64,000 nucleotides of DNA from Bacteroidales bacterium SW299 (lineage in GTDB: Bacteria > Bacteroidota > Bacteroidia > Bacteroidales > Bacteroidaceae): positions 1 to 64,000 of the forward strand of contig SDWH01000004.1 of the NCBI GenBank assembly GCA_019550975.1. The letters run 5' to 3'. The notes beneath the pieces were generated by a model, which saw only the letters and a program-made list of their open reading frames with translations, was not told where the DNA came from and did not search any database. The position numbers were made by a program, and so were the translations under genes. Shown here in pieces: positions 18,338 to 26,440 of this stretch (within the stretch, counting starts at the first letter, position 1; every line of letters begins with the position of its first letter).

Positions 18338-18401
18338 TTATTTCAAAATGGAGTATCGTGGAGGTATTCACGGATATTTCACGTTGTTCCTTTGCGGCAG
18401 A
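18338..18401 (+). ncRNA. Structured leader motif, copy 1 (upstream of integrase)
   Basis: About 60 bases closely similar to 20784-20847. Both copies fold around a core TATCGTGGAG..CACGGATA, with outer arms CAAAATGGAGTATC and GATATTTCACGTTG pairing with several G-U wobbles in this copy, and end in CCTTTGCG-x-CA. The two copies differ mostly in ways that keep pairing. It lies 50-110 bases ahead of the integrase start, so it may be an untranslated leader or protein-binding site. It matches no RNA family that I know. Confidence 0.45.
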
Positions 18402-18449
18402 TAACTCGGAAACACCTCCGAAAATGTTTAACTTAAAAATTATATTTAT

Positions 18450-19568
18450 ATGAGTAAATGTAAGACAGTGACCTTGCGTAAGCGCAAGATTAAGAACGGG
18501 ACACAGTATTCCTTATGTTTGGATTACTATCCCGGTTACCGTGACAACATCACCATGAGGGTGATTACACGTGAAGCCTTGGGGATTTACATCTTCGTAA
18601 AACCTGCCAACCAGCAAGAACGGGATTTCAACACACGCATGATGAAGAAAGCAGCTATCTTGCGCAACCAGCGTTATGAAGCCATCTTCAACGAGAACAA
18701 CGGCTTCTTTGACAAGTCCAAGATGAAAGGCGATTTCCTTGCCTACTTCAAGGGCTTGGCAGACCGTAAAAACATCAAGTGGCAGCACGTTTACAAGCAC
18801 TTCGAGCGGTTCGTGAACGGCAAGTGCACCTTTGAGGAGGTGGATGTGGACTTGTGCCGCAAGTTTATGGAGTATCTGTTATGTGCGCCTCAGACTATCC
18901 ACACCAACCAAAAGCTGCATATCAACTCCGCAGCAGGTTATTGGTCAACTTTCCGTGCCGTGTTGCATACCGCATACCGTGACAGGAAGATAAAGGAGAA
19001 CCCAAACGGCTTCTTAGACCGTATCGAGTGCATTCCCACTATCAGGGAGCATTTGAGCCAAGAAGAACTGATACGGCTTGCCGAGACTCCTTGCGAGGAA
19101 GAGGTCTTGAAAAAGGCTTTTCTTTTCGCCTGCCTCACTGGATTGAGGAAGAGCGACATCAGGCAACTCACATGGCAGCAGATACAGCCATATACCAACG
19201 GCAGGATGTTCGTTACCACCCGTATGCAGAAGACCAAGGAGATAGTGCATAACCCAATCAGTGATGAAGCCTACAGACTGTTGGGAGAACGTGGAGAGGG
19301 TCTAATCTTTGGGGGCTTCAAGGACAAGATGCTGCAAGGACCACTCCAACGCTGGCTCTCCGCAGCAGGGATAACCAAGAAAATCACGTTCCATTGCAGC
19401 CGGCACAGCTTCGGAAGCCTGCACGTGGAAATGGGTACGGACATGGCTGTAATCCAAGCCTATCTTGGTCATAAGAACATTACCACCACACAAATCTATT
19501 CCAAGATAGCAGCGCAGCAGATGTGTCAGGTGGTGGACAAGATAACCTTGAAACGCAAGGAGGCATAA
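18450..19568 (+). CDS. Tyrosine recombinase (integrase) of the mobilizable element
   Basis: A 372-residue phage-integrase-family site-specific recombinase. The N-terminal part has the Arm-DNA-binding/SAM-like region used by Bacteroides integrases, followed by the catalytic domain with R233 (TGLRKSDIRQLTW), H315-x-x-R318 (HCSRHSFG), H341 (YLGHKN) and nucleophile Y350 (TTQIYSKI). All catalytic residues are intact, so the enzyme should be active in integrating and excising the element. Located near the left end, as is usual. A strong terminator follows. Confidence 0.95.
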   Translation: MSKCKTVTLRKRKIKNGTQYSLCLDYYPGYRDNITMRVITREALGIYIFVKPANQQERDFNTRMMKKAAILRNQRYEAIFNENNGFFDKSKMKGDFLAYFKGLADRKNIKWQHVYKHFERFVNGKCTFEEVDVDLCRKFMEYLLCAPQTIHTNQKLHINSAAGYWSTFRAVLHTAYRDRKIKENPNGFLDRIECIPTIREHLSQEELIRLAETPCEEEVLKKAFLFACLTGLRKSDIRQLTWQQIQPYTNGRMFVTTRMQKTKEIVHNPISDEAYRLLGERGEGLIFGGFKDKMLQGPLQRWLSAAGITKKITFHCSRHSFGSLHVEMGTDMAVIQAYLGHKNITTTQIYSKIAAQQMCQVVDKITLKRKEA

Positions 19569-19593
19569 ATATCTCCCATTGACAGGTATTCAG

Positions 19594-19630
19594 AGGGGCG
19601 GTTAAAGCACACAAAGCCATAACCGCCCCT
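19594..19630 (+). terminator. Rho-independent terminator after the integrase
   Basis: A perfect 11-base inverted repeat (AGGGGCGGTTA, 19594-19604, with its complement at 19620-19630) followed by TTGTCTTT, 26 bases after the integrase stop. Confidence 0.8.
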
Positions 19631-19816
19631 TTGTCTTTAGCTTGATACCACCCCATTTATAAGCCCATCAGAGTATGAAACTGAGTATGATATGGTGACA
19701 TTTCGTGAAATACATTGAAAAAGACCGTCCTAATCGCAAATAACGGGCAGTAATTGGGAAAAATAGCATTAACTTTGCACAAAACAAAATAGGAACAATC
19801 AATCTCTCAACGAAAT

Positions 19817-20674
19817 ATGGAATCATCAGTCAAGGACAAATACATCATCTTGGGCTTTGTCGGCTTCGCCATCGTCCTAATATCTGCTTTCGCCACGCTG
19901 GTGATTGCGGACAACTTCAACCAAGACAACTTTGTCAGGGGAATAGTTTTCGTATGCTGTAACCTGTTGGGATGGTTGCTTTATATCTCCTTTCAGACAC
20001 TTATCTTTGATACATACGAAATCTATAAAATCAAGTTCGGCAAGAAAGAAACGGTTGCCGAAACCATAGAGGTGCAGGAAGAATTGCCACAAAATGCGCT
20101 TGAAGAAACTACGTCTGTACCTGCACCTACATTAGTCCCTGAGCCTGTACCCGAGCCGTCCCCGACAAAAGAAGAGGTACCCATTCAAACGCAACCGATA
20201 ACGCTTGCCATCGCCCCGGATCTTCACGAGAAGAACCGTGCCGATTACGCAAGTAGAGAACAACGGGAAAAGGAAGAACGCCTCCGCATGGTCATGGAGT
20301 ATTGCCATTACTACCTGCCCCGTATTGCAGACCAAGAAACCGTGAACCACATCTGTACTGAGGTGGATAAATGGATGAATCTTCATACATATACCCCCAA
20401 GCCCATACCAAGCCCCCTTACCAAAGACATCAACAACATTCCGCTCCGGCATTTCGTGTGGAATATCTCCGAGCGTTTCATGTATAAGAAATACTACAAC
20501 GGGGAAAACCGTGCCAGCTTCATCAAGGCCCTTTTCCCGAAAGCGTTTGCCGAGACTGACACATCAACCATCAAGAACTTCAAGGTAGAGCCGTTAAAGA
20601 CGGAAATTCCCATTGACGAACCAGAAAACGGCAAATTGGATTTCCACTATCCCGAGGATTACGTGCGGAATTAG
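19817..20674 (+). CDS. Two-helix membrane protein of the mobile element, function unknown
   Basis: A 285-residue protein that I do not recognise. Residues 9-31 and 41-62 are two membrane helices joined by a short polar loop. Then comes a Glu/Pro-rich linker (about 80-140, with repeated VPEPVPEPSP), a charged segment, and a soluble C-terminal domain (about 155-285) with the pattern MEYCHYYLPRIADQETVNHIC and a C-terminal KLDFHYPEDYVRN. The linker suggests the C-terminal domain is held away from the membrane on the cytoplasmic side. Its neighbours are mobility genes. A role in transfer or element maintenance is plausible but unproven. Confidence 0.7.
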   Translation: MESSVKDKYIILGFVGFAIVLISAFATLVIADNFNQDNFVRGIVFVCCNLLGWLLYISFQTLIFDTYEIYKIKFGKKETVAETIEVQEELPQNALEETTSVPAPTLVPEPVPEPSPTKEEVPIQTQPITLAIAPDLHEKNRADYASREQREKEERLRMVMEYCHYYLPRIADQETVNHICTEVDKWMNLHTYTPKPIPSPLTKDINNIPLRHFVWNISERFMYKKYYNGENRASFIKALFPKAFAETDTSTIKNFKVEPLKTEIPIDEPENGKLDFHYPEDYVRN

Positions 20675-20783
20675 GATAGCCACGACACCAACGACAAACA
20701 TCCGGTAATCCATAACCGCCTGTTTTACATCACTTCCCGAGTAATTTTACCCGTCATTTATGGCTGGGCTTAATTATTCGGGA

Positions 20784-20847
20784 ATTATTTTGCAATGATG
20801 TATCGTGGAGATACTCACGGATATATCATTGCAGTCCTTTGCGCCAA
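20784..20847 (+). ncRNA. Structured leader motif, copy 2 (upstream of the small HTH gene)
   Basis: Second copy of the element at 18338-18401. Here the outer arms TGCAATGA and TCATTGCA are perfectly complementary, enclosing TATC...GGATA and an inner GTGGAGATACTCAC loop region, so a stem of some 14 pairs can form. It ends just before the HTH gene start at 20874. It could act as an mRNA leader, an attenuator or a binding site for the element's regulators. Confidence 0.5.
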
Positions 20848-20873
20848 GTCTTACAAAAGAGACGAGTACGCGA

Positions 20874-21248
20874 ATGGAAAAAACAATCCTTACCTTCAAC
20901 GACCTCCCCGAGGTTGTCGCTCAGCTTCGAGACGAAGTGATGAGCCTGAAAAGCCTGCTCACCGAGCAGCGCAGTGTGAACAATGCCAAGACGGTGGACA
21001 CCCACGTGCCCATGTCGGTGGACGAGGCAGCGGAGTATTTAGGTATTCCCAAGGGGACGCTCTACATGAAACTGTCGGAAGGGACAATCCCTGCCACCAA
21101 GCCCGGAAAACGCTATTGCCTTTACCGTGACGAACTGGACAAGTGGCTGGAAACCGCCCGGAAGAATCCCGTGCCGTTGTCCGATGAGGAACTGAACAAG
21201 TCCTTGTCCTCTTCCCACCGTCGCAAGCCCAACCCACGTAACTGGTGA
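20874..21248 (+). CDS. Excisionase-type helix-turn-helix protein
   Basis: A 124-residue protein with an N-terminal helix (about 1-35) and an HTH_17/excisionase DNA-binding module: SVDEAAEYLGIPKGTLYMKLSEG then KPGKRYCLYRDELDKWLE (about 45-85, shown in parts). The start at 20874 is preferred because upstream codons fall in the repeated leader motif. Its stop overlaps the possible GTG start of the RepA-like gene, so translation is coupled. Related small HTH proteins on Bacteroides elements regulate excision or replication genes. Confidence 0.8.
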   Translation: MEKTILTFNDLPEVVAQLRDEVMSLKSLLTEQRSVNNAKTVDTHVPMSVDEAAEYLGIPKGTLYMKLSEGTIPATKPGKRYCLYRDELDKWLETARKNPVPLSDEELNKSLSSSHRRKPNPRNW

Positions 21249-21253
21249 ATGAT

Positions 21254-22351
21254 ATGGAAGAGGATAAGAACTATATCAACCTGATACGTGGCGACCTCAC
21301 AAAAGCATCCCAAGCGCAGAACGGTATGCCCGACAGCGTAGGCATGATGAATATCAAGACGGCAAACCAAACCATTCTTGAAGCATCGTTATTGCCTACA
21401 CCCCGTGCGCTGTGGGACAGCTTTTGGTACGAGGGGGAACTCTCCTGCCTGTTTGCCGATTCCAATGTGGGCAAGTCCATCTTTGCCGTGCAGATAGCCG
21501 ACCGCATCGCCCGAACCGACAATGTCCTGTACCTTGATTTCGAACTGTCGGAAAAGCAGTTCCAACTCCGCTATACCAACGAGCATGGAGAACTCTACAC
21601 CTTTCCCGACAAACTCTATCGGGTGTCTATTGACTGCAACCAGCTTTTGGATGCCGACTTTGAGGAAGCAATCATAGGCGGCATAGAGCAGATGGCTGTG
21701 CAGACCGACTGCAAGATTTTCATCATTGACAATCTTACCTACTTGTGTTGCGCTATGGAGAAAGGCGATGCCGCAGGACGGCTGATGATTCAGCTGAACA
21801 ATCTCAAAAAGAGATATGCGCTCTCCATCCTTGTCCTGGCACATACGCCCAAACGCTCTTTGGACTGTCCCATCACGTCCAACGACCTTGCCGGAAGCAA
21901 GCGGCTATACAATTTCTTTGACAGCGTGTTCGCCATCGGCAAGAGTGCGCAGGACAGCGGGCTTCGCTATGTGAAACAGTTGAAGGTACGCTATGGCACA
22001 TACTCCTACGATGCGGACAATGTCATCATCTATGAGATTGAGAAGGTGGATGCCTTCCTGCAGTTCGTGCATATTGGTTACTCAACGGAAAAGGAACATC
22101 TGAAGAAGTTGGGTGACAATGAATCAAGCCAGCGGGACAGCCAAATCCTGCAACTCTCCCAATCGGGCAAGTCCGTCAGGGAGATTGCCTCACAGGTGAA
22201 TTGCGGTAAATCCACCGTTAGCCGGATAATACAGCGCAGCAAAGAGAGTAAAAACGCAGGTGTCCCAAGTGTCCCACTGTCCCAACCCTTAGAGTGTGGG
22301 ACAATGGGACAGGATGGGACAGCCGATAATCAACTGTCAAAAACGGATTAA
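21254..22351 (+). CDS. RepA-like AAA ATPase of the mobile element
   Basis: A 365-residue RecA-fold ATPase similar to plasmid RepA helicases. Walker A is ADSNVGKS with K74-S75, Walker B IFIIDNLTYL, and the following LVLAHTPKRS has the motif-3 position. A C-terminal helix-turn-helix (SGKSVREIASQVNCGKSTVS) could bind DNA. I place the start at ATG 21254; a GTG three codons earlier overlaps the preceding stop. Together with the primase-like gene 3 bases downstream it probably copies the element after excision or transfer. Confidence 0.88.
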   Translation: MEEDKNYINLIRGDLTKASQAQNGMPDSVGMMNIKTANQTILEASLLPTPRALWDSFWYEGELSCLFADSNVGKSIFAVQIADRIARTDNVLYLDFELSEKQFQLRYTNEHGELYTFPDKLYRVSIDCNQLLDADFEEAIIGGIEQMAVQTDCKIFIIDNLTYLCCAMEKGDAAGRLMIQLNNLKKRYALSILVLAHTPKRSLDCPITSNDLAGSKRLYNFFDSVFAIGKSAQDSGLRYVKQLKVRYGTYSYDADNVIIYEIEKVDAFLQFVHIGYSTEKEHLKKLGDNESSQRDSQILQLSQSGKSVREIASQVNCGKSTVSRIIQRSKESKNAGVPSVPLSQPLECGTMGQDGTADNQLSKTD

Positions 22352-22354
22352 GCT

Positions 22355-23470
22355 ATGGGCAATTATTCGTTACAGAAGTACAAGGGGATGGGAACCCGGC
22401 ATACTTGTCCCCAATGTGGAGACAGACATTCTTTCGTCTATTATGTGGACGAGAACAATGTGCCGTTGCATCCATCGGTCGGCAGATGCAACCACGAAAG
22501 CGGTTGTGGGTATCATTACACACCGAAAGAGTATTTCCAAGACCATCCCGAACACAGCACCGCCAATGGTTTCTCTTTTGACGGGCAAAGAGTGGAGCAG
22601 AAGAAAGTGAGGCTGCATAGCCAGTCAGTAGCCATCGGTTACATACCGCAGCACTATGTGGAGAAATCCCAAAGCGTGAACAGCAATTTCTTCCGCTTCC
22701 TCTCCACGCTCCTTACTTCCTATTACGGCAGCAAGGCGAAAGAGGTGTTGAAGCGGCTGTTGGAGGAATACCGTTTGGGGGCTACCCGTGACGGTTCTGT
22801 TATCTTTTGGCAGATAGACAAGACGGACAAGGTGCGCACGGGGAAGGTAATGCAGTACAATCCCGAGGACGGACACCGTATCAAGGGAGGGCAGACATCG
22901 GCAGTGAACTGGATACACAGCATACTAAAAAGGCAGCGTGTGTTGGCAGAGGATTGGCAACTCTCCCAATGTCTTTTCGGGGAACACTTGTTGAAAGTCC
23001 ATCCCGACAAGGTGATGGTCTTGGTGGAATCCGAGAAGAGTGCCGTTATCGGTTCTGCCATCTTCCCTGATTATGTATGGTTGGCAACAGGCGGCAAGAG
23101 CCAGATGCGAGAAGAGAAACTCCGTGTACTGGCAGGAAGAACCGTTCTCCTTTTTCCCGATGCCGATGCTTATGCCGAATGGAAACAGCGAGCCGAAAGT
23201 ATGACCTTTTGCAAGGCGATGGTGTCTGACATCATAGAAAGGAACTCCACCCCGAAACAGAAAGCAGACCACATCGACATAGCCGATTGGATCATCTTTC
23301 AGATACGGGATGGCAAGCTCATGAATACCGCCAATCACATGGTAGAGGCAGAGAAAATCCTCCAGCGGATGATAGAGAAGAACCCCGTCCTGCAAAAGCT
23401 GATAGACGATTTAGACCTTGTGCTGGTCGGCGCATCCACAATCGGCGGCGGTGACGGAACCCCTCCCTGA
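22355..23470 (+). CDS. DUF6371 primase-like protein (zinc finger plus Toprim-like)
   Basis: A 371-residue protein with an N-terminal zinc-binding region (CPQC at 18-21; C45 and C51) resembling CHC2 primase fingers, and a Toprim-like core (KVMVLVESEKSAVIGSAIFP in parts, around residue 212, then LLFPDADAYAEW). It matches the DUF6371 proteins of Bacteroides mobile elements. It probably primes DNA synthesis with the RepA-like ATPase, whose gene ends three bases upstream. The catalytic role is inferred from the fold. Confidence 0.85.
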   Translation: MGNYSLQKYKGMGTRHTCPQCGDRHSFVYYVDENNVPLHPSVGRCNHESGCGYHYTPKEYFQDHPEHSTANGFSFDGQRVEQKKVRLHSQSVAIGYIPQHYVEKSQSVNSNFFRFLSTLLTSYYGSKAKEVLKRLLEEYRLGATRDGSVIFWQIDKTDKVRTGKVMQYNPEDGHRIKGGQTSAVNWIHSILKRQRVLAEDWQLSQCLFGEHLLKVHPDKVMVLVESEKSAVIGSAIFPDYVWLATGGKSQMREEKLRVLAGRTVLLFPDADAYAEWKQRAESMTFCKAMVSDIIERNSTPKQKADHIDIADWIIFQIRDGKLMNTANHMVEAEKILQRMIEKNPVLQKLIDDLDLVLVGASTIGGGDGTPP

Positions 23471-23775
23471 CAGCAGGAGAGCGGAAGCCGTAGGCTGGGG
23501 TTAGCGGCCAATGGCTTGCCATTGATATAGCCCACTATAACTACACGCTTCGCTTCCGTAGTTGTGGGCTCTCTCGAGGGGATTAGGACTTTGCCCTAAT
23601 AACCCACAAGGCTTTGCCCTTGACCCACTCAGGGCGTTTCTCCCCTGAGAACCCCGAGCAAAGAGTGCCCCTCTCTTTGCAATCTCCGCTTATGGGTTAC
23701 ACCCCTAAAAACCCTGTACGGTTATGAGCGGAGCAAATGAATTCAGTAAAATAACCCAAATCAAATTTTAAGAAG
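23471..23775. other. Inverted-repeat-rich region, probable origin of transfer
   Basis: No gene. Hairpins follow one another: AATGG-CTTG-CCATT (about 23510-23523), CCCAC..AACTAC with GTAGTTGTGGG (about 23530-23570), ATTAGG-ACTTTGC-CCTAAT (about 23582-23600), and GCAAAGAG (23658-23665) with CTCTTTGC (23673-23680). The phrase CTTTGCCCT appears twice in the middle. The position just before a MobV relaxase gene is where oriT usually lies, so I read it as oriT. The nick site cannot be placed from this sequence alone. Confidence 0.55.
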
Positions 23776-25242
23776 ATGGCAACAAAATCAAGCATACATA
23801 TCAAGTCCTGCAATGTCAAATCAAGTGGGGCTCATAACCGAAGAACTACCGAGTACATGCGTAACATCGGCGAGTCCAAAATCTACATCGTGCCCGAACT
23901 CTCTGCCGACAACGAGCAGTGGATAAACCAAGAATTCGGCAACCCTGACCTGCAGGCGCACTACGACCACATCAAGCAGATGGTTAAAGAAAAGACTGGT
24001 CGTGCCATGCAGGAGAAAGAGCGTGAGCGCAAAAGCAAGAGCGGTAAAATCACCAAAGTGGCAGGGTGCTCGCCCATCCGTGAGGGAGTGCTTCTCATCA
24101 GACCGGACACCACACTGGCAGATGTGCGTAAGTTTGGCGAGGAATGCCAACAGCGTTGGGGTATCACTCCGCTTCAAATCTTCCTGCACAAGGACGAGGG
24201 GCATTGGCTGGGCGGACAGCCCGAAGCCGAGGACAAAGAGAGTTTCCAAATCAATGGCAAGTGGTTCAAACCGAACTACCATGCTCATATCGTATTCGAT
24301 TGGATGGACCACGATACGGGCAAGAGCCGAAAGCTCAATGACGAGGATATGACGGAGATGCAGACCTTGACTGCCGATTTGCTCTCTATGACGCGAGGGA
24401 AATCCAAAGCCGAGACAGGCAAGGAACATTTGGAGCGTAATGACTTCATCATAGAGAAACAGAAAAAGGAGATGAACCGCCTTAATGCCACAAGGCTATA
24501 CCGTGAGTACCAGTTGGAACAGGCGAATCAAAAGATGCAGGAGGCAGAAAGTGCTACTAACTCCTTCATAGAGCAAGCCCATCAAAAGCAGCAACAAAGT
24601 GAAGAGCTTGACAAGGCTATCAGCGAGAAACGCTCCAAACTCAACAAGGAGAAAGGAAGCGAGCTTCTGAGTGCCGCTGTCGGTTGGGCTACGGGTAAGT
24701 CTAAAGCCCTGAAAGGAGAAATCGAGGATTTGCGTGACGAGATTTCCACGCACGAGGAAACCATTGAGCGGTTGCAGGGTAAAATTCAGACTATGCAGAG
24801 CGACCATCAACGAGAACTGATGAAGCTGGATGGTAAGCACCAAGCCGAATTAAACCGTAAGGAGGCAGAGCATACCCAAGAGACCACAAGGCTCAAAAAT
24901 CGGATTGCATGGCAGAATCATCTTATCGGTTGTCTCAGTTTCTTGCTGCTCAAAACGAGCGACATCTTCCGCAAGGCGGTAAACGGCATCATCCGTTTGG
25001 CAAAGGATTATTACAAACCCCGTTTTGACACCGAGCAAGTGTCGGACATCAAGGATGCGCTTAACCTGTTCGGGGATGATAGACAATCGCATCGTGCAGC
25101 CGGGGATTTCCTGTACCTCACAGCCAAGCAAAAGGGAGATTTGGACAGTCGGGAGCAAATCAAAGCCAAACGAGAGGTTGATAATGTGGTGGATGGGCAT
25201 TATGACTATCAGCAAAAGAGGGGCTTCTCAATAAGAAGATAA
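23776..25242 (+). CDS. MobV-family relaxase (plasmid recombination/mobilization protein)
   Basis: A 488-residue relaxase that nicks the transfer origin and leads the strand during mobilization. The N-terminus has the typical SSGAHNRRTTEYMRN region, and the metal-binding histidines lie in NYHAHIVFDWMD (H169, H171). The second half is mostly coiled coil (about 220-380) and ends with a hydrophobic patch (HLIGCLSFLLLKTSD). Overall length and organisation fit MobV/Pre proteins of Bacteroides mobilizable elements. No coupling protein or type IV secretion genes are present; a helper would supply those. Confidence 0.92.
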   Translation: MATKSSIHIKSCNVKSSGAHNRRTTEYMRNIGESKIYIVPELSADNEQWINQEFGNPDLQAHYDHIKQMVKEKTGRAMQEKERERKSKSGKITKVAGCSPIREGVLLIRPDTTLADVRKFGEECQQRWGITPLQIFLHKDEGHWLGGQPEAEDKESFQINGKWFKPNYHAHIVFDWMDHDTGKSRKLNDEDMTEMQTLTADLLSMTRGKSKAETGKEHLERNDFIIEKQKKEMNRLNATRLYREYQLEQANQKMQEAESATNSFIEQAHQKQQQSEELDKAISEKRSKLNKEKGSELLSAAVGWATGKSKALKGEIEDLRDEISTHEETIERLQGKIQTMQSDHQRELMKLDGKHQAELNRKEAEHTQETTRLKNRIAWQNHLIGCLSFLLLKTSDIFRKAVNGIIRLAKDYYKPRFDTEQVSDIKDALNLFGDDRQSHRAAGDFLYLTAKQKGDLDSREQIKAKREVDNVVDGHYDYQQKRGFSIRR

Positions 25243-25278
25243 GCGATAATGATATGCCAGTGATGATAATCGTAAGAC

Positions 25279-25313
25279 TTTGACGTATAACCGAATAAAA
25301 AAGAGTAACTTTG
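25279..25313 (+). promoter_or_regulatory. Probable promoter of the cargo genes
   Basis: TAACTTTG (25306-25313) fits the Bacteroides -7 consensus; a TTTG (25279-25282) lies 23 bases upstream, slightly wider than the usual 19-21. The -7 box ends 20 bases before the ATG at 25334, which argues against the earlier start at 25298. Confidence 0.5.
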
Positions 25314-25333
25314 TAAACGAAATAGAGAAAAAT

Positions 25334-26380
25334 ATGGCTAACATTACAAACATACAAGAATCCGAATATGAGGCAATTCTGCGACAGGCTGTCGCAGTTA
25401 TTGACAGGACAAGAACAATGGTAGCTACAACAATATGCTCTGCCATCGGTTCTGCCCATTGGGAAATCGGAAAATTGCTTCACGACCGAAAACTTGAAAG
25501 CAAGCATGGAAGTGGTGTTGTAAACCGCTTGTCCTATGACTTAAAACAACGCTACCCACAAATGGGAGTATCTCCGAGAAATCTGTGGGACATGAAGAAG
25601 TTTTATGAGCGTTTTTGTGAGAGCGATCCAAAACTGCGACAGGCTGTCGCAGTTTTGCCGTGGGGACATACATTGAAATTGATGCGCAAGTTCGGTGAGG
25701 ATGATAATGCCATTTCGTATTATGCCCAAGAAACCCTGTCAAAAGGTTGGAATCGTGACCTGTTATCCAGTGCCATTTCCCTTAAAATGCACACAAGGAA
25801 GAGCGAATCTTTGGATAACAATTTCGAGCAGACACTGCCTGCCACGCAAGCGATGTTTGCCAATGAGGTGTTCAAGAGCGGTTATAATCTCGGCTTTCTT
25901 GGTATAAAAGACCCTATCTTGGAAACGGAACTGGAAACCCGATTGGTGGAAAAAGTCAAGCATTTCCTTTTGGAACTTGGCAAAGGTTTCACCTATCTTG
26001 GAAATCAGTATGTGCTTGAGTATAACGGCAAGCGGAGCAAGGTCGATATGCTTTTCTTCCATCGTGGTCTGCATTGTCTTGTAGCCATTGATTTGAAGAT
26101 TGGCGAGTTCAAGCCGGAATATGCAGGTAAGATGAATTACTATCTGTCATTGCTCGACCGTTTAGAGCGCAGAGAGGACGAGAACCGTTCTATCGGCATT
26201 ATTCTGTGTGCAGAGAAAGACCGTGTGGAAGTGGAGCTTGCTTTAGAAGATATGGGTAAGCCCATCGGTGTTGCCGACTATCAACTGATTGTTCCGCAGG
26301 AGGAATTAAAGAAAGTGGTTGCAGACGAAATGGAAGCGTTTGGCAAAGAACTTCCGCTTCGAACGGGAACAGAAGAGTAA
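25334..26380 (+). CDS. DUF1016 (YhcG-type) PD-(D/E)xK nuclease-like protein
   Basis: A 348-residue DUF1016 protein: an N-terminal helical domain (AHWEIGKLLHDRK, SYDLKQRYPQMGVSPRNLWDMKKFY) and a C-terminal PD-(D/E)xK nuclease fold with D238 (SKVDML), D253-x-K255 (IDLKIGEF) and E258. Residues look intact, so endonuclease activity is expected, though the cellular role of DUF1016 proteins is not established; many occur in restriction loci. Two stretches encoding RQAVAV (residues 17-22 and 102-107) come from an identical 21-bp palindromic DNA repeat. First gene of the cargo, with its own promoter. Confidence 0.85.
   Translation: MANITNIQESEYEAILRQAVAVIDRTRTMVATTICSAIGSAHWEIGKLLHDRKLESKHGSGVVNRLSYDLKQRYPQMGVSPRNLWDMKKFYERFCESDPKLRQAVAVLPWGHTLKLMRKFGEDDNAISYYAQETLSKGWNRDLLSSAISLKMHTRKSESLDNNFEQTLPATQAMFANEVFKSGYNLGFLGIKDPILETELETRLVEKVKHFLLELGKGFTYLGNQYVLEYNGKRSKVDMLFFHRGLHCLVAIDLKIGEFKPEYAGKMNYYLSLLDRLERREDENRSIGIILCAEKDRVEVELALEDMGKPIGVADYQLIVPQEELKKVVADEMEAFGKELPLRTGTEE
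25379..25399 (+). repeat. Palindromic repeat in the DUF1016 gene, copy 1
   Basis: CTGCGACAGGCTGTCGCAG followed by TT. The arms CTGCGACA and TGTCGCAG are perfectly complementary around GGC. An identical 21-bp copy occurs at 25634-25654 in the same reading frame. Confidence 0.8.
25634..25654 (+). repeat. Palindromic repeat in the DUF1016 gene, copy 2
   Basis: Second identical copy, 255 bp (85 codons) after the first and in the same frame, so the gene stays open. It falls in the conserved LPWGH segment of DUF1016 proteins. Confidence 0.8.
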
Positions 26381-26440
26381 ACAAAGAATAACTAAGCTGT
26401 ACTAGGCAATAAGCAGAACGAAAAAATATATAGTTATAAT

